A DNA stretch of 64,000 nucleotides from Collinsella aerofaciens (GTDB taxonomy: Bacteria; Actinomycetota; Coriobacteriia; Coriobacteriales; Coriobacteriaceae), in contig NZ_JAHONA010000005.1 of NCBI RefSeq assembly GCF_019131995.1, positions 1 to 64,000 of the forward strand. Reading direction: 5' to 3'. How positions within the stretch are numbered: the first letter of the stretch is position 1; each line of letters begins with the position of its first letter. This document shows positions 17,862 to 26,802 of the stretch, in pieces. A program made the translations under genes and the position numbers. The notes under the pieces are model-generated. The model was not told the DNA's origin. It saw only the letters and a list, made by a program, of their open reading frames with translations, and did no database searches.

Positions 17862-19646
17862 ATGCTGCTTACGCAAACGACAACGCCCGAGGACGTCAAG
17901 GCTCTTAATCGTGCCGAGCTCCCACAGCTCTGCGACGAGATTCGCCACGCCATCCTCGAAAGCTCCGCCGCCGTCGGCGGGCACGTTGCCCCCAACCTGG
18001 GCGTCGTTGAGCTTACGGTCGCGCTCCATCGCGTGTTTAACTCCCCTATCGACAAGATTGTCTTTGACGTTTCGCACCAGACCTACGCCCACAAGGCGCT
18101 GACTGGGCGCGCGTACACTTATATCGATCCGGAGCGCTTTGGCGAGGCCTCTGGCTTTGCCAATCCCGACGAGTCCGAGCATGACCTGTTCGCCATGGGT
18201 CACACCTCGACCTCGGTGAGCCTGGGCTGCGGCCTAGCGCACGCTCGCGACCTGGCGGGCGATGCGTACAACGTCATCACCATCATTGGCGACGGCTCGC
18301 TTTCGGGCGGCTTGGCGTTTGAGGGCTTTAACAATGCCGCCGAACTCGATAGCAACCTGATCATCATCGTCAATGACAACGACCAGTCCATTGCCGAGAA
18401 CCATGGCGGCCTCTATCGCAATCTGGCCGAGCTGCGCGCCAGCAACGGCACCTGCGAGCGCAACGTTTTCCGCGCGATGGGGCTCGACTACCGCTATCTG
18501 GACGCCGGTAACGATGTGTTGGCCCTCGTCGATGCGCTGCAGGAACTGCGCAATATCGATCATCCCATCGTGCTGCACGTCTCCACCGCCAAGGGCAAGG
18601 GCTTTGAGCCGGCCCAGAGCGACCCCGAGCGCTGGCACCACGTGGGTCCGTTTGACATGGCGACTGGGCGCAAGCTCTGCCCGGGCCATCCGAGCGAGCC
18701 TGCACCGCGCACCTATGCCGACATTACGGGCGAGGCGCTCAGCGCCGCCATCGAGCGCGATCCGCAGGTCGTGGGCATCACGGCCGCCACGCCCTACATT
18801 ATGGGCTTTACACCCGAGCTTCGCGCTGCCGCCGGCAAACAGTTCGTCGATGTGGGCATTGCCGAGGAGCACGCTGTGACCTTTGCCACCGCGCTTGCAC
18901 GCTCGGGCGCCAAGCCAGTCTTTGGTGTGTACGGCACGTTTTTGCAGCGCGCCTACGACGAGCTGTGGCACGACCTGTGCCTCAACGACGCCCCCGCAAC
19001 CATCCTGGTGTTTGGCGCATCGATCTTTGGCACCACATCTGAGACGCACCTCTCGTTCTTTGATATTTCCATGCTGGGCGGACTTCCCAACATGCGCTAT
19101 TTGGCGCCGGCCTGCATGGAGGAATACCTGTCCATGCTGAGTTGGTCGCTCGACCACCGCGAGCATCCCGTGGCGATTCGTGTACCGGGCATCGGCCTGG
19201 TGAGCCGCCCCGACCTGGCACCTGCCGAGGACACCGATTACAGCGCCGCTCACTATAACGCGGTACGTCAGGGCCGCGACGTTGCCGTGCTCGCGCTTGG
19301 CGATTTCTTTGAGCTGGGCGAGCGCGTTGCAAACCGCTTGGCTGCCGAATACGGCATCGAGGCCACGCTCGTCAACCCGCGCTTTGCAACCGAGCTTGAC
19401 CGCGAGTTCCTCGACAGCCTTGCCGCCGAGCATCGCGTTGTCGTCACCCTCGAGGACGGCATCTTGGACGGCGGCTGGGGCGAGCGCGTGGCATGTTATC
19501 TGGCATGCACGCCATTGCGCACGCGCACCTTCGGCATCGCCAAGGGCTTCCCCGACCGCTACGACCCAAACGAGTTGCTCGCTCAAAACGGCATGACGGT
19601 CGAGAACATGGCCGCCGAAACCGTAAGGCTACTCAATCAGCACTAG
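17862..19646 (+). CDS. dxs: 1-deoxy-D-xylulose-5-phosphate synthase-like enzyme
   Basis: 594 residues, shorter than usual DXS (about 620-640). It has the thiamine diphosphate motif GDGSLSGG (residues 143-150) continuing to NDNDQSIAEN, DVSHQTYAHKALTGR (about 69-83), the pyrimidine domain VGIAEEHAVTFATALA and a C-terminal transketolase domain. Classical DXS has GHQAYPHK and GDGAMTGG, and SGFTKRSES where this has SGFANPDESEHDLFAMGHTS. It therefore belongs to a divergent DXS-like branch also seen in some Firmicutes; it may supply isoprenoid, thiamine or pyridoxal precursors, or act on another substrate. GGAG lies 11 nt before the ATG. A perfect 16-bp hairpin terminator follows. Confidence 0.75.
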   Translation: MLLTQTTTPEDVKALNRAELPQLCDEIRHAILESSAAVGGHVAPNLGVVELTVALHRVFNSPIDKIVFDVSHQTYAHKALTGRAYTYIDPERFGEASGFANPDESEHDLFAMGHTSTSVSLGCGLAHARDLAGDAYNVITIIGDGSLSGGLAFEGFNNAAELDSNLIIIVNDNDQSIAENHGGLYRNLAELRASNGTCERNVFRAMGLDYRYLDAGNDVLALVDALQELRNIDHPIVLHVSTAKGKGFEPAQSDPERWHHVGPFDMATGRKLCPGHPSEPAPRTYADITGEALSAAIERDPQVVGITAATPYIMGFTPELRAAAGKQFVDVGIAEEHAVTFATALARSGAKPVFGVYGTFLQRAYDELWHDLCLNDAPATILVFGASIFGTTSETHLSFFDISMLGGLPNMRYLAPACMEEYLSMLSWSLDHREHPVAIRVPGIGLVSRPDLAPAEDTDYSAAHYNAVRQGRDVAVLALGDFFELGERVANRLAAEYGIEATLVNPRFATELDREFLDSLAAEHRVVVTLEDGILDGGWGERVACYLACTPLRTRTFGIAKGFPDRYDPNELLAQNGMTVENMAAETVRLLNQH

Positions 19647-19648
19647 AG

Positions 19649-19690
19649 AAAACCACCACAAAGGGGACAGGCACCTTTGTGGTGGTTTTT
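19649..19690 (+). terminator. Terminator of the DXS-like gene (REP-like)
   Basis: AAAACCACCACAAAGG at 19649-19664 pairs perfectly with 19674-19689; loop GGACAGGCA. A T-run follows. The GGGACAGGCACC core places it in the REP-like family. Confidence 0.85.
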
Positions 19691-19708
19691 GTTTTCACAG
19701 CTCAATTA

Positions 19709-19925
19709 TCTCAATCCGTAACATCTAGAGCCCGAATTCCCGTCTAACTGTTACAGATCTAGACAAGATGTCTTAGTCCCAGACCTTTGTCTCAATCTGT
19801 AACAGATAGAGACCTTTTGGCCGTCCAGATGTTACAGATTGAGACATTCGAATTCCCCTGAAGAGAAAATCTCAATCTGTAACAGTAAGAACCCATTTCC
19901 TCGTCTACCTGTTACAGATTGAGAC
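19709..19925. repeat. Three tandem hairpin units (TCTCAATCTGTAACA arms)
   Basis: Unit 2 arms 19789-19804 and 19830-19845 and unit 3 arms 19870-19885 and 19909-19924 are perfect 16-bp inverted repeats of nearly the same sequence, with 25- and 23-nt loops. Unit 1 (19709-19765) is a degenerate copy. A second partial REP-like sequence (AACCACCACAAAGGTGCCTG, from 19959) follows. I find no gene between 19647 and 20108. Confidence 0.75.
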
Positions 19926-20035
19926 AAAGCAGCGAGACATGCCACCACATCTGCAAGAACCACCACAAAGGTGCCTGTCCCTTTTTGGTAGGTAGAATAA
20001 CCCATAAGGTAAGTATGTTTCTGAGTTATTTCGTG

Positions 20036-20065
20036 TTGACCCATTTGAGCGCGATAGGGTATAAC
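20036..20065 (+). promoter_or_regulatory. Sigma70-type promoter of the amino-acid ABC operon
   Basis: TTGACC at 20036-20041 and TATAAC at 20060-20065 with an 18-nt spacer, 44 bp before the ATG of the binding-protein gene. Confidence 0.6.
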
Positions 20066-20108
20066 TCTACTCAACCGCTAGGGATTTTATTGAGAAAGGT
20101 GTTCTACC

Positions 20109-21104
20109 ATGAGCAAGAACCTCTCCCAGCAGGTCGTTCTCGACCGCCGCGGCTTCGTTGCCGCCACCTTCGCAACCGTCGCCGGCCTTGGTCTTGCCGG
20201 CTGCTCCGACACCAGCGCCGAGGCCGACAAGGGTTCCGCCGCCGGCTCCTCCAAGGGCTCCAATGATACCGAGGCTTCCACCACGCTCGATGCCAAGGCA
20301 TTCGACAAGCTCGTCGACAACGGCCCCAAGGCCGATGACGATGCTATCGCCGCCAGCACCTGGGCCACGGCCGTCAAGGACGCCGGCGTCTTTAAGATCG
20401 GTGGCGTTCAGACCTCCACGCTCTTCTCCCTCCTCAACGAGAAAGACGGTCAGACCCGCGGCTTCGATGCCGGTATCGCACAGCTCCTGTCCAACTACAT
20501 TCTGGGCGAGAACAAGGTCGAGATCACCCAGGTGACCTCGGACACGCGCGAGTCCGTCCTGCAGAACGGCCAGGTCGACGCTGTCTTTGCCACCTACACC
20601 ATCACTGACGAGCGCAAGAAGCTCGTCTCCTTTGCCGGTCCCTATTACTACACGCAGCAGGCTATCCTGGTGCTCGCCGATAACGACGACATCAAGAGCG
20701 TCGACGACCTGGCCGACAAGAACGTCGCCGTCCAGTCCGGCTCCAACGGCCCCGCCATCCTGGAGGAGCTCGCTCCCAAGGCCAGCCAGCAGGAGTTCAA
20801 GACCGACGAGGAGGCCCGCCAGGCACTCCAGCAGGGCCGCGTTGACGCCTACGTCATCGATAACAACATGCAGCAGAGCGCCCTGGTCCGCGAGCCCGGC
20901 AAGTACAAGATCGCCGGCAAGCCCTTCGGCAGCAAGGAGCCCTACGGCATCGGTCTGCCGCTCGATTCCGACGGCGTCGCCTTTGTCAACGACTTCCTTA
21001 AGAAGATCGAGGACGACGGCACCTGGACTGAGCTGTGGCAGATCTGCATCGGCGACCGTACGGGCGACACCAATGTTCCCGAGCTGCCCGAGATCGGCGC
21101 CTAG
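20109..21104 (+). CDS. Glutamate/glutamine-type ABC transporter binding lipoprotein
   Basis: 331 residues. The N-terminus has RRGFVAATFATVAGLGLAGC: a twin-arginine-like start and a lipobox (LAGC), so it is an exported, lipid-anchored protein. A Ser/Gly/Asp linker (to about residue 60) precedes a family 3 solute-binding fold: GFDAGIAQLLSNYILG, DTRESVLQNGQVDAVFATYTITDERKK, NVAVQSGSN and a late YGIGLP. This family binds polar amino acids, typically glutamate or glutamine. It is the first gene of a four-gene transporter operon. GAGAAAGG lies before the ATG. A hairpin after it probably lowers expression of the permeases. Confidence 0.85.
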   Translation: MSKNLSQQVVLDRRGFVAATFATVAGLGLAGCSDTSAEADKGSAAGSSKGSNDTEASTTLDAKAFDKLVDNGPKADDDAIAASTWATAVKDAGVFKIGGVQTSTLFSLLNEKDGQTRGFDAGIAQLLSNYILGENKVEITQVTSDTRESVLQNGQVDAVFATYTITDERKKLVSFAGPYYYTQQAILVLADNDDIKSVDDLADKNVAVQSGSNGPAILEELAPKASQQEFKTDEEARQALQQGRVDAYVIDNNMQQSALVREPGKYKIAGKPFGSKEPYGIGLPLDSDGVAFVNDFLKKIEDDGTWTELWQICIGDRTGDTNVPELPEIGA

Positions 21105-21192
21105 GCAGCGAGTCTAGTAACGGCCGCAACGAAACCATACGGAAACGCATGATGCGCTTTATTGCGGTAAACTGTTTCCTCACTGAGTTGTC

Positions 21193-21229
21193 GGGGCTTC
21201 CGTACACACGGGAGCCCCTTTCCTTATCG
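21193..21229 (+). terminator. Intra-operon attenuator hairpin
   Basis: GGGGCTTCCGT and ACGGGAGCCCC (11 bp, one G-U) followed by TTTCCTT, between the binding-protein and permease genes. Read-through is expected, so it should raise the ratio of binding protein to permease. Confidence 0.7.
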
Positions 21230-21242
21230 GCGGGAGGTCCGC

Positions 21243-21902
21243 ATGAGTCTCTCCGAACTCTGGTCGCTCTATGGCCAGAACTATATCGACGCGCTGCTAG
21301 CAACCTGGGGCATGACGCTTGAGTCGTTTGCCATCGCCATGGTGCTGGCCGTCGCCGTCACCGTGATGCGCGTGTCGCCGCTCAAGCCGCTGCGCGTCTT
21401 TGGCGACCTGTATGTCCAGGTCTTCCGTAACATCCCCGGCATCGCGCTGCTCATCATCGTCGTCTACGCACTGCCGCCGCTCAAGGTCGTTCTGCCCTAC
21501 CGCACCTGCGTTATCGTCGCCACGGTCCTTTTGGGCTCGGCCTTTGGCTCCGAGAACTTTATGAGCGGCATCAACACCGTCGGCGTCGGCCAGGTGGAAG
21601 CCGCCCGCTCGCTGGGCATGGGCTTCAGCCGTATCCTCGCCAAAATCGTGATTCCGCAGGCGCTGCGCTCGAGCGTATTACCCATGACCAACCTCTTTAT
21701 CGCCGTCATGCTCACCACCGCGCTCGGCAGTCAGGTGCCGCTTAAACCGCAGGAGCTCACCGGCGTGGTGAGCTACATCAACACGCGCTCGCTCGGCGGC
21801 GTCGCCGCGTTCTTTATCTCGGCGCTCGGCTACCTGGGCACGGCCTTTGTGGTAAGCCACATTGGCAACTATATCGATAAGAAGGTGAGGATCCTCCGAT
21901 GA
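21243..21902 (+). CDS. Amino-acid ABC transporter permease
   Basis: 219 residues, typical of GlnP/GluC permeases. Five membrane segments; the EAA loop that contacts the ATPase is EAARSLGMGFSRILAKIVIPQALR (about residues 118-141). N-terminal MSLSELWSLYGQNYIDALLATWGMTLES matches HisM-type permeases. GGGAGGTCCGC lies before the ATG. The last 4 bp overlap the second permease gene, which indicates translational coupling. The pair should form a heterodimeric channel with the next gene product. Confidence 0.88.
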   Translation: MSLSELWSLYGQNYIDALLATWGMTLESFAIAMVLAVAVTVMRVSPLKPLRVFGDLYVQVFRNIPGIALLIIVVYALPPLKVVLPYRTCVIVATVLLGSAFGSENFMSGINTVGVGQVEAARSLGMGFSRILAKIVIPQALRSSVLPMTNLFIAVMLTTALGSQVPLKPQELTGVVSYINTRSLGGVAAFFISALGYLGTAFVVSHIGNYIDKKVRILR

Positions 21903-22732
21903 GCAAGCACTCCACCTCCGCGCTCACCATGCGCGATGCGCTCTACGAGGCTCCCGGCCCCAAGATGCGCGCCAAGATTCGCATCGGCACCGCTATCTCA
22001 CTCGTCGCCGTCGCCGCGCTCGCCGTCCTGGTACTGCAGCGCTTTTATGTGACCGACCAGCTTTCGGTCCACTACTGGTATTTCTTTACGCACCTCACCA
22101 CCTGGAAGTTCCTGCTTGCCGGCTTTGAGGGCACCGTTAAAGTCGCACTCACCGCTGGCGCCATCGCGCTGGTGCTGGGCTTAGCCCTTATGCTCGGCCG
22201 CACGAGCGATATTAAGCCGCTGCAGCTGGCCTGCCGCGTGCTCACCGATTTCTTCCGCGGCGTACCGAGCCTTCTGTTCATCTACTTCTTCTTTTTGGTG
22301 CTGCCTCAGTACAGGATTGCGCTGCCGTCGTTTTGGATGCTCACGCTCCCTGTCGCGCTCGCTGCAGCCGGTGTGTTGGCCGAGATTTTCCGAGCCGGCG
22401 TCTACGCCGTGCCGCGTGGCCAGGTCGAGGCCGCCCAGGCGCTCGGTCTCTCCAAGGCTAAAATCACCTTTAAAATCGTGTTGCCCCAGGCGATTCGGTT
22501 TATCATTCCGTCGTTGATTTCGCAGCTTGTGGTCGTAGTCAAAGACACCACCGTCGCCTACGTGGTGAGCTACCCCGACCTCATGCAAAATGCCCGCGTG
22601 CTCATTACCAACTACGACGCCCTCGTGTCGGTCTACCTGGTTATCGCGGTCATCTACATCCTCATCAACGTCGCGATCAACAAGGCCGCTGTCTACGTTT
22701 CGCACAAGACCGGTGCGACCATCATCCGCTAA
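21899..22732 (+). CDS. Amino-acid ABC transporter permease
   Basis: 277 residues, with a longer N-terminal tail (about 35 residues before the first membrane segment) than the partner permease, as in GluD. The EAA loop is EAAQALGLSKAKITFKIVLPQAIR (about residues 180-203). FRGVPSLLFIYFFFLVLPQ is the conserved second-segment region of this family. It starts inside the preceding gene (ATGA overlap). Confidence 0.88.
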   Translation: MSKHSTSALTMRDALYEAPGPKMRAKIRIGTAISLVAVAALAVLVLQRFYVTDQLSVHYWYFFTHLTTWKFLLAGFEGTVKVALTAGAIALVLGLALMLGRTSDIKPLQLACRVLTDFFRGVPSLLFIYFFFLVLPQYRIALPSFWMLTLPVALAAAGVLAEIFRAGVYAVPRGQVEAAQALGLSKAKITFKIVLPQAIRFIIPSLISQLVVVVKDTTVAYVVSYPDLMQNARVLITNYDALVSVYLVIAVIYILINVAINKAAVYVSHKTGATIIR

Positions 22733-22768
22733 CGCTTTACCATTTCGAATCATAAGGAGCCGAGCACC

Positions 22769-23533
22769 ATGGCACAGAGCACCTCTTCAACCGGCAATCA
22801 GCCGCTGATCGAGCTCAGACACGTCGATAAGCACTATGGCGATCTACATGTCCTCAACGACATCAATCTCTCGGTCGACCGCGGCGAGGTCGTCGTCGTG
22901 ATCGGGCCCTCGGGCTCGGGCAAGTCGACCATGTGCCGCACCATCAACCGCTTGGAGACCATCGACTCGGGCGAGATCCTCATCGAAGGTCAGCCGCTTC
23001 CGCAGGAAGGCAAAGACCTTGCCCGCATGCGCGCCGAGCTGGGCATGGTATTTCAACAGTTCAACCTGTTTGCACATATGACGGTGCTGCAGAACGTCAT
23101 GCTGGGGCCGGTCGATGTGCTGGGCGTGTCCAAGGAGGAGGCTCGTGAGCGCGCCATGGACCTGCTGAGCCGCGTGGGCGTGGCCGAACAGGCCGATAAG
23201 GTGCCCGCACAGCTCTCAGGCGGCCAGCAGCAGCGCGTAGCCATCGCTCGCTCGCTTGCCATGCAGCCCAAGGCCATGCTCTTCGACGAGCCCACGAGCG
23301 CCCTCGATCCCGAAATGATCAACGAGGTGCTCGAGGTCATGGTCCGTCTGGCCCAGCAGGGCATGACGATGATCGTCATCACGCACGAGATGAACTTCGC
23401 CCGCCGCGTGGCCGACCGCGTCGTGTTTATGGCCGACGGCCAGATCGTGGAAACCGGCACGCCTGACGAGTTCTTCGACCGCCCCCAAACCAAGCGCGCC
23501 CAGGACTTCCTCAACTCCATCAAGGGTCACTAA
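22769..23533 (+). CDS. Amino-acid ABC transporter ATPase (GlnQ/GluA type)
   Basis: 254 residues. Walker A GPSGSGKST (about residue 47), Q-loop MVFQQFNLFAHMTV, signature LSGGQQQRVAIARS, Walker B AMLFDEPTSALDPE, H-loop ITHEMNFARRV. These are the full polar-amino-acid ATPase motifs. AAGGAGCCGAGCACC precedes the ATG. It should power the two permeases upstream. Confidence 0.9.
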   Translation: MAQSTSSTGNQPLIELRHVDKHYGDLHVLNDINLSVDRGEVVVVIGPSGSGKSTMCRTINRLETIDSGEILIEGQPLPQEGKDLARMRAELGMVFQQFNLFAHMTVLQNVMLGPVDVLGVSKEEARERAMDLLSRVGVAEQADKVPAQLSGGQQQRVAIARSLAMQPKAMLFDEPTSALDPEMINEVLEVMVRLAQQGMTMIVITHEMNFARRVADRVVFMADGQIVETGTPDEFFDRPQTKRAQDFLNSIKGH

Positions 23534-23620
23534 CCCAATTGCCACGCGGGCAAATTCATCAGTAACGTTTGCCCCGCGTCACCCCTGTGCCATGTCCACC
23601 CGGATTCGAAAGCCGCAACC

Positions 23621-24430
23621 ATGATCGGAACCCGCACCTCATCGTCCTACACCCCGTATGTCGACGTCGACCCCGCCGACCGCCCACTCATCCTCGTCGC
23701 ACCGCGTTGGGAAGAAGCAAAGCCGTTTTTGAGCGAGACGCTCTCCCCCAACGAGGAAATCGCAAGTGTCTTTGTCGATGCCATCCTTGCCGCCGGCGGC
23801 CTGCCGCTGCAGATGTCCATCACCGAGGACATTGAGGTCATCCGCCATTACGTCGATATCGCCGACGGTATCGCTATTCCCGGCGGCCCGGATGTCAACC
23901 CCAAACGCTGGGGCGATGATCGACCCTACGACCCCACCCTCTGCTGCGAGATCCGCGATAGCTTTGAGTTTAAGCTGGTCGGCGAGGTGCTCCGCGCCAA
24001 AAAGCCGCTCTTTACCACCTGCCGTGGCACGCAGTTGCTCAACGTCGCCACTGGCGGCACCCTGTGCATGGACGTGCCGAGCCTGGGCGCTCGCGAGGGC
24101 CGCACGCAGTGGCGCCATACCCACGTGCTCAACGACCCCGTGCATCCCGTCGAGGTCGTGCCGGGCTCGCTGCTCGACCGCGCGGTTGGCGGACACAGGC
24201 TGATCCAAACCAACTCCGCACACCACTGCTGCGTCGATCGTCTGGGTAAGAGCACGCACTTGGTCGCCAAGGCAACCGACGACGTTCCCGAGTGCATCGA
24301 GGTCGAAGGCCAGCCATTCTGTCTAGGCGTGCAATGGCATCCTGAGTACACGTGGAAGACGCTCGAGACCGACTTTAACCTGTGGAAGTCGTTTGTCGAG
24401 GCAGCGGCTCAGGTTAAGCAGGCGCGCTAA
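23621..24430 (+). CDS. Class I amidotransferase-type peptidase C26 (gamma-Glu hydrolase family)
   Basis: 269 residues. Catalytic elbow FTTCRGTQLLNVATGG (nucleophile Cys near residue 130), an upstream GIAIPGGPDVNPKRWGD, and the late His-Glu pair in LGVQWHPEYTWK. This is the PuuD/gamma-glutamyl-gamma-aminobutyrate hydrolase family, which releases glutamate from gamma-glutamyl compounds. Its place 87 bp after a glutamate/glutamine-type importer suggests use of imported gamma-glutamyl compounds, but that is context only. The ribosome binding site is weak. A strong bidirectional terminator follows. Confidence 0.8.
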   Translation: MIGTRTSSSYTPYVDVDPADRPLILVAPRWEEAKPFLSETLSPNEEIASVFVDAILAAGGLPLQMSITEDIEVIRHYVDIADGIAIPGGPDVNPKRWGDDRPYDPTLCCEIRDSFEFKLVGEVLRAKKPLFTTCRGTQLLNVATGGTLCMDVPSLGAREGRTQWRHTHVLNDPVHPVEVVPGSLLDRAVGGHRLIQTNSAHHCCVDRLGKSTHLVAKATDDVPECIEVEGQPFCLGVQWHPEYTWKTLETDFNLWKSFVEAAAQVKQAR

Positions 24431-24447
24431 CTCACGGGCGGCGCAAC

Positions 24448-24496
24448 AAAATAGGGCGCCCCGCCGACCACATGGTCCGACGGGGCGCCCTATTTT
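24448..24496. terminator. Bidirectional terminator
   Basis: AAAATAGGGCGCCCCG and its perfect complement CGGGGCGCCCTATTTT with a 17-nt loop, between the converging C26 peptidase and HPt genes. Confidence 0.9.
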
Positions 24497-24541
24497 ATCT
24501 ATATCTACGACCTTGGAGCACGGTCCAAGGCTCGCGGTCTC

Positions 24542-24898
24542 TTACTCAGCCGCCTCACGCAGGGCCGACATCGTAGCCGCATACTGCTGACGCAGTGCAT
24601 GTATCCCGTCGCGAGCACCATCAACGGTGTTGGCATTACGCAACGCCTCGGTCACCACGACCGCCGGCTCATACAGATTGTCGAACCCCAGGTTCTGGCT
24701 CACACCCTTAAGCGTATGCACGGCCATAAACGCACCCTCAACGTCCCCTGCCGCCATAGCGGCCTCCAGCTTGTCCATGCTCTCGTCATCCAAGAACTTA
24801 AGGGCAAAGCGGGCGAGCATCTCCTCGCCCATCAGGCGAACGCTGGCACCGTTGTAATCGGCGCCGATCTTCTCATACGCTTCACGCATGGAACCCAT
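24542..24898 (-). CDS. HPt (histidine phosphotransfer) protein
   Basis: 118 residues, one HPt four-helix domain. The phosphorylatable His is in AVHTLKGVSQNLGF (His61), with the helix-capping residues that follow. It receives phosphate from, or passes it to, a receiver Asp. The gene lies 23 bp after the GGDEF-REC-HD-GYP gene on the same strand, with AAGGAG before its ATG, so that receiver domain is the obvious partner. No hybrid histidine kinase is in the window. Confidence 0.85.
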   Translation of the reverse strand: MGSMREAYEKIGADYNGASVRLMGEEMLARFALKFLDDESMDKLEAAMAAGDVEGAFMAVHTLKGVSQNLGFDNLYEPAVVVTEALRNANTVDGARDGIHALRQQYAATMSALREAAE

Positions 24899-24921
24899 GA
24901 ATTAAAACTCCTTCGGTCAAA

Positions 24922-26802
24922 CTAAATCGTGGGGAACGCAACGACGTCGGCAGGACGTGCCAACGTTTCGGCAATACGGTCTTGCACCTCGAGCAGGCAG
25001 TCGAGCAGTAGCGGGTTAAACTCACCGCACTTGCCGTCCAGAATCATCTGAATCGCTTCCTGGTGCGGGATGGCATCCTTGTACACGCGCACGCTCGTGA
25101 GCGCGTCGTATACGTCGGCCACCGAAACCACCTGCGCGGCAATGGGGATCTCGTCGCCCTTAAGGCCGTCGGGATAGCCCTTGCCATCCCAGCGCTCGTG
25201 GTGCCAACGTGCGATCTGGTACGCATATTCCAGCAAGGAATTGCCGGCATGTTGGTGACCCAGCTCAAACAGCATGTCGGCACCGAGGGTGGTGTGCGTC
25301 TTCATGATCTCGAACTCCTCGGACGTCAGGCGTCCGGGCTTGTTGAGGATCGCGTCGTCGATCGACATCTTGCCGATATCGTGGAGCGCCGAGGCCATGG
25401 CGATCGTGGAGCGCTGTTCGTTGTCGAGCGGGAACTTGTCGCTGCGATGCACCAGGCAGCCCAGCAGCAGCTCGGTCAGCTTTTCGATATGCGTGACGTG
25501 CAGGCCGCTCTCGCCGTTGCGAAGCTCCATGACGCCGGCCATGATATCGATCAGCATGCGGCTGTTCTTGACACGCTCGTTGTACTGCTGAGACAGCAGG
25601 CTCGTCAGACGACGCTGCTTGGCATACAGGCGGATGGTATTGCTCACGCGGCGGCGAACGACGCGTGCGTTAAACGGACGGTTGATGTAATCCGAAGCAC
25701 CCAGCTCGTAGGCGCGCAGCACCACGTCATCGGAATCCTCGCTCGAGATCATGATGACGGGCAGGCTATCGGCAACAGTTCGGCGTGACAGTTCGCCCAG
25801 TACCTCAAACCCGTTCATACCCGGCATGATGATGTCGAGCAGCACAAGCGACAGCTCATCGCCGTAGCGGTCAACCAAATCGAGCGCCGTACGGCCGTTG
25901 TCCGCCTCCAAGACGCGATACTCGTCCTTGAGCATCTCGTTGAGGATAATACGGTTCATCTCGGAGTCATCGACGATAAGCACCGAGGGTTTTTCGCTTT
26001 GGAAGATCTCGATTGCATCGCTGTCGGTCACAACCGTACCGGGCTTTGCCTTGGCATGGCTTAAAAGCTGGACGGCACGGTTTACGCCCTCATCGACCGT
26101 CTCGCCATTGATGCGAACACCGCCCACGCATGCCGTAAGGCTTACATGCTCGTGACCAGGGACAATCGTGGCATGGACGGCATCGGATACATGACGCAGA
26201 CGACGGGCAAAGTCATCGGAGGGGATATTGGGCATGACGGCCACGAACTTGTCGCAGCCAAGGCGCACAAGCTCGTCAGTCGAACGAATGCCGCCGCGAA
26301 TCGCCGCCGCCACGGCGCCGAGCGCGAGGTCACCGGCATGACGACCACAGGTATCGTTGAAGACCCTAAAATCATCGAGGTCAATCATCGCAACGCCGGC
26401 GTTCATGCGGGCGCTACGAAGCTTCTCCTCGTAATAGCGGCGATTACGAACGCTCGTCAGCACATCGGTGTAGACAAGGTCCTCTTCTGCGACCTCTTGT
26501 TCATCGATCGGGCGCACCATCAGCAAAACGTGAGGCTCGCCCTCGACCGTCAAAGAGCGCACGCGAGCACGGTACTCGACGCCGTCGTTGAGCAGCCGCT
26601 CCGATATCTCATCCGAAGTCGCCAAGGCCTCAAGACTTGACTGACGCAGGCAAGGGCACCGATCGCCGGCGAGCAAGCAGTTGCGCTCGCTTTTGACCTG
26701 ATCGGCCGACATCAGACGGACCACGGGGTAGATCTTCGCGACACGGGCAACCTCGGCGGCAGCCTCTTCGTCGGTTAGATTGGCCTCGTGATTATTGAGC
26801 AT
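24922..26802 (-). CDS. GGDEF-like, receiver and HD-GYP three-domain signalling protein
   Basis: 626 residues. After an N-terminal sensory-like region (1-105) comes a GGDEF-type domain (105-265) with TDVLTSVRNRRYYEE and AMIDLDDFRVFND, but the active-site motif is GCDKF (182-186) instead of GGDEF, so cyclase activity is doubtful. A receiver domain follows (273-395) with VLIVDDSE and the phospho-acceptor in LLDIIMPGMNG (Asp323); the usual KPF is RPF. The HD-GYP domain (about 415-610) is intact: ALHDIGK (His474, Asp475), HHERWDGKGYPDG and VADVYDAL. The likely output is cyclic-di-GMP hydrolysis controlled by phosphorylation through the HPt protein encoded next. A receiver in the middle is unusual. 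Confidence 0.85.
   Translation of the reverse strand: MLNNHEANLTDEEAAAEVARVAKIYPVVRLMSADQVKSERNCLLAGDRCPCLRQSSLEALATSDEISERLLNDGVEYRARVRSLTVEGEPHVLLMVRPIDEQEVAEEDLVYTDVLTSVRNRRYYEEKLRSARMNAGVAMIDLDDFRVFNDTCGRHAGDLALGAVAAAIRGGIRSTDELVRLGCDKFVAVMPNIPSDDFARRLRHVSDAVHATIVPGHEHVSLTACVGGVRINGETVDEGVNRAVQLLSHAKAKPGTVVTDSDAIEIFQSEKPSVLIVDDSEMNRIILNEMLKDEYRVLEADNGRTALDLVDRYGDELSLVLLDIIMPGMNGFEVLGELSRRTVADSLPVIMISSEDSDDVVLRAYELGASDYINRPFNARVVRRRVSNTIRLYAKQRRLTSLLSQQYNERVKNSRMLIDIMAGVMELRNGESGLHVTHIEKLTELLLGCLVHRSDKFPLDNEQRSTIAMASALHDIGKMSIDDAILNKPGRLTSEEFEIMKTHTTLGADMLFELGHQHAGNSLLEYAYQIARWHHERWDGKGYPDGLKGDEIPIAAQVVSVADVYDALTSVRVYKDAIPHQEAIQMILDGKCGEFNPLLLDCLLEVQDRIAETLARPADVVAFPTI

Noticed and set aside
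19709..19925. Possible CRISPR array
   Set aside because: The repeated unit is an inverted pair, only three units are present, spacer lengths vary and no cas genes are nearby.
20109..24430. Binding-protein to C26 peptidase as a single five-gene operon
   Set aside because: Not certain: the peptidase gene has a weak binding site after an 87-bp gap without a clear promoter; left as a neighbour only.
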